Positions 62,834 to 64,000 of a stretch of DNA of 64,000 bases are shown here, in pieces; position 1 is the stretch's first letter; every line of letters begins with the position of its first letter. The notes beneath the pieces are model-generated. The model ran no database searches and was not told where the DNA came from. It saw only the letters and a list, made by a program, of their open reading frames with translations. The stretch is taken from the NCBI RefSeq assembly GCF_004570385.1, contig NZ_SPQL01000010.1, positions 124,001 through 188,000 of the forward strand. Direction: 5' to 3'. This stretch comes from Blastococcus sp. CT_GayMR19 (GTDB lineage Bacteria; Actinomycetota; Actinomycetes; Mycobacteriales; Geodermatophilaceae). The position numbers and the translations under genes were made by a program.

Positions 62834-64000
62834 CTAGAACCGGCCGCCGCCGGTGCGTCCGCCCCGGCGCGAGCCGCCGAAGCTCCCCCCGCCGGTGCGC
62901 CGGCCACCGCCCGAGCGGCCACCGCCACCGCCGCCGAAGCCACCGCCGCCGAGGCCACCCGAGCCACCGCCGAAGCCGCCTCCGAGACCACCGCCCCGGT
63001 TCCCGCCGGCCAGGATCCCGCCGAGCACGAGGCTGCCCAGGTCGACGCCGCCCCGGCCACCGCCGTAGCCGCCCCCGTAGCCCCCGGGCCCGCCGTATCC
63101 ACCGCCGCCCCCCGACCACTGCCCGACGTCGTCCTGGGCCCGGTCCAGCGCCTGCTGCGCCATGGTCGTGGCCTGGTGCGCCTCGCGCAGCGCGGCCACC
63201 GGGTCGTCCCGCCCCAGGTCGACGGCGACGTCCAGGTGGCGCTGCGCCTCGGCCAGGCGGGTGCGCGCCTCCGGGCCGACCGCGCCCCGGCGGGTGTCGA
63301 TGAAGTCGGCGGCGGCCGCGATCGTCGAGCGCGCGGTCAGCACGGCCTGGTCGAGCGCCGCGGCCGCCCGGCGGATCTGTGTCTGGGCGTCCCGGGCCAC
63401 CGACAGCGCCTGCTCGAGCGCGATGTCGGCCTCCTCCAGCTGCCGCAGCGCGGTCAGCGGATCGGCCGGGGACCCGTCGGCCGGTCGCATCGCCGCGTCG
63501 GCGGACGTCAGCGCGGCCTCCGCCCGCGCGATCTGCGGACCGAGCCCGCTGCGGTTGCCCGACGCGACCAGCGCGCGGGCCTCCGCGAGGTCCTTCTCCG
63601 TCTCGGCCCGCACGGCGGCCACCCGGCCGCCCGCCGCCTCGAGGTCGGTGGCCAGGCGGCCGACCGCGTCGAGCAGCGTGGTCGTCTGCGCCACGGCGTC
63701 CTCCGCCGCGCGGATGTCGCCGACGGCGTCCCCGGGCCGGCCGGCGCCCAGGGCGTCGAGCGCCTCGTGCACCTCCTGCTCGGCTGCGGCCAGGCGCGCA
63801 GTGGCCTCGGTGACGTTGTCCCGGACGGGGGCCAGCGCCGACTCGGCGAAGCGGCTGCGGAGGTCGGCCAGGCGGAGCTCCTCCTGCGGGATGCGCTCCC
63901 GTAGCGCGGCGATCCGCGGAGCCAGCGCCTCGAGGACCGCCGGTGCGGTGTTCTCCAGGTCGCGCAGCCGCTCGAAGGCCTCGGCCTGCGCGTCGAGGCG
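62834..64000 (-). CDS. TPM-domain-type protein, C-terminal part
   Basis: The frame is open from the right edge, so the N-terminus is outside; 388 codons remain. Most of this is a long alanine-rich coiled coil (LAEARALVASGNRSGLGPQI, RTRLAEAQRHLDVAVDLGRD). The last 100 residues are Gly-rich with recurrent GGGFGGG and an Arg-rich end (RRGGRTGGGRF). This is the C-terminal layout of actinobacterial TPM_phosphatase (YgcG-like) membrane proteins. The TPM domain itself cannot be seen here, so the name is inferred from architecture. Confidence 0.75.
   Translation of the reverse strand, partial: RLDAQAEAFERLRDLENTAPAVLEALAPRIAALRERIPQEELRLADLRSRFAESALAPVRDNVTEATARLAAAEQEVHEALDALGAGRPGDAVGDIRAAEDAVAQTTTLLDAVGRLATDLEAAGGRVAAVRAETEKDLAEARALVASGNRSGLGPQIARAEAALTSADAAMRPADGSPADPLTALRQLEEADIALEQALSVARDAQTQIRRAAAALDQAVLTARSTIAAAADFIDTRRGAVGPEARTRLAEAQRHLDVAVDLGRDDPVAALREAHQATTMAQQALDRAQDDVGQWSGGGGGYGGPGGYGGGYGGGRGGVDLGSLVLGGILAGGNRGGGLGGGFGGGSGGLGGGGFGGGGGGRSGGGRRTGGGSFGGSRRGGRTGGGRF

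Overview
The window is a very GC-rich actinobacterial chromosome segment. GC content, frequent GTG starts, 4-base GTGA/ATGA gene overlaps and many leaderless promoters fit the Actinobacteria. Gene content and protein flavour suggest the Geodermatophilaceae (Blastococcus/Geodermatophilus/Modestobacter); the family assignment is inference. Most of the left half follows, with insertions, the Mycobacterium tuberculosis order from Rv3660c (ssd) to Rv3683, and asd-ask-leuA recall Rv3708c-Rv3710. It is therefore mainly core chromosome rather than an island. There are about 70 protein genes, one tRNA-Pro(CGG), one frameshifted gene and several intergenic repeat families.

1-14.3 kb: the start of ssd (a Tad/pilus locus probably lies off the left edge), a HAD phosphatase, a 2-oxoglutarate oxygenase, a degenerate Fic-fold protein, a TPR protein, membrane proteins, an MFS exporter, a flavoprotein, peptide deformylase, a PAS-ANTAR regulator, an acyltransferase, a thioesterase, a VOC protein, a solitary PemK/MazF-like protein, a siroheme-synthase-like CysG, a frameshifted gene and a DODA-type dioxygenase. 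14.3-32.4 kb: FhuF-like protein, acs, holin-like protein, EphE-like hydrolase, the nth-tlpA-nudL-cupredoxin-marP operon, crp, a 3 x 94 bp tandem repeat, Nudix, RidA/DUF4177, a Get3/ArsA-like pair, ponA2, yqeY, a metallophosphoesterase and tRNA-Pro. 32.4-44.5 kb: S9 peptidase, GT87 mannosyltransferase, ask-asd, phospholipase-D-like protein, an MFS gene behind a 20-codon uORF, an XRE regulator with a cysteine cluster, and leuA behind a leader-peptide attenuator. 44.5-50.9 kb: an mrp Na+/H+ antiporter operon (A/B fusion, C-G) with every junction overlapping by 4 bases. 51-64 kb: a NarL-type two-component system divergent from a membrane protein, an ABC-F ATPase, the circularly permuted ATP-grasp/alpha-E/transglutaminase operon, two pirins with a PNPOx-like flavoprotein, a VOC protein and the C-terminal part of a TPM-domain protein.

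The less explained signals are non-coding. At least sixteen starts have a TANNNT box 6-8 bases upstream of ATG/GTG, implying leaderless mRNAs. There is a two-copy 17-20 bp-arm palindrome at 41.05 and 53.78 kb, a GGCC-rich palindrome family at 17.12 and 60.46 kb, the 94-bp tandem repeat, a leucine attenuator before leuA, and a MarR-like operator before the pirins. Among proteins, the Fic-like protein that keeps its inhibitory motif but has lost its catalytic motif, the asymmetric ArsA pair and the Cys-cluster XRE regulator deserve follow-up. No phage, IS element or CRISPR array was seen.
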